DNA of 6,502 nucleotides, taken from the NCBI GenBank assembly GCA_036986155.1, contig BTRA01000159.1, positions 1-6,502 of the forward strand. The letters are read 5' to 3'. The notes below the pieces were generated by a model. It was not told the DNA's origin, did not search any database, and saw only the letters and a list, made by a program, of their open reading frames with translations. Positions 6,377 to 6,502 of this stretch are shown here, in pieces. The DNA is from JACZXQ01 sp036986155. GTDB taxonomy: Bacteria > Gemmatimonadota > Gemmatimonadetes > Longimicrobiales > Gaopeijiaceae. Position 1 is the stretch's first letter. Each line of letters opens with the position of its first letter. A program made the translations under genes and the position numbers.

Positions 6377-6502
6377 TCAGGTCCCGGCGGGGAGCGCGCC
6401 CCCGCTCATGCGCTCGCGAGTGTCGCCATTCCCCGGCTCGTAGTCCGGGAATTCGGATTCGAAGCTGCGTGAGATCTTGGCCACCTCGAAGCCTGCGTCC
6501 TT
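6377..6502 (-). CDS. second HMA-domain protein, C-terminal end only (runs off window)
   Basis: The last 41 codons of a gene entering from the right edge, ending in TGA (6379-6377). It begins KDAGFEVAKISRSFESEF and matches the C-terminus of the next gene at 21 of 22 residues, so it is almost surely a paralogue with the same last helix, last strand and acidic tail. After PDYE it diverges into its own Gly/Pro-rich end (PGNGDTRERMSGGALPAGT). The metal-binding loop, if present, lies outside the window. The 72 bp between the two genes hold no clear promoter, so both are probably in one transcript. The start and the number of further paralogues upstream cannot be seen. Confidence 0.8.
   Translation of the reverse strand, partial: KDAGFEVAKISRSFESEFPDYEPGNGDTRERMSGGALPAGT
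6436..6502 (-). repeat. near-identical duplicated segment of the HMA genes (copy B, partial)
   Basis: This is the partner of 5959-6025. It covers the end of the upstream paralogue from the last helix to the acidic tail and stops at the window edge. Confidence 0.9.

Overview
The window is high-GC bacterial DNA, almost fully used, with two + strand housekeeping genes on the left, a tRNA pair in the middle and three or four - strand envelope genes on the right. Signal peptides on predicted outer-membrane barrels point to a diderm. Strong AGGAGG ribosome sites, GTG starts, tRNAs without encoded CCA and a nadK-recN pair fit several high-GC diderm phyla. The style of the barrel proteins reminds me of Gemmatimonadota, but this is an impression and not a proof.

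Layout. 1-513 (+) is the C-terminal part of an NAD kinase. 586-2247 (+) is a complete recN for double-strand break repair. Convergent to it, with only 15 bp between stop codons, lies a secreted 545-residue barrel-type outer-membrane protein (2263-3900, -). From 3901 to 4164 there is no gene, but a near-consensus sigma70 promoter (TTGACA, 17 bp, TAGACT) points at tRNA-Gly(GCC) and tRNA-Cys(GCA), which are split by a perfect intrinsic terminator. Behind tRNA-Cys is a 108-bp perfect direct repeat with a 160-bp period. Its first 15 bases are the 3' end of tRNA-Cys. It also holds an inverted, 19-of-20 copy of the tRNA-Cys T-arm and acceptor end.

4618-6502 (-) looks like one operon, read right to left: a partial HMA-type metal-binding protein, a second complete HMA protein, an exported protein with a Cys/His motif, and an outer-membrane barrel protein coupled to it by a TAGTG stop-start overlap. 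All complete members carry export signals. A plausible reading is a periplasmic metal-handling module (soft metal such as Cu or Hg) with an outer-membrane partner. The metal and the direction of transport cannot be read from the sequence.

The two items most worth a second look are the tRNA-Cys-derived repeat at 4331-4613 and the tandem HMA / Cys-His / barrel operon.
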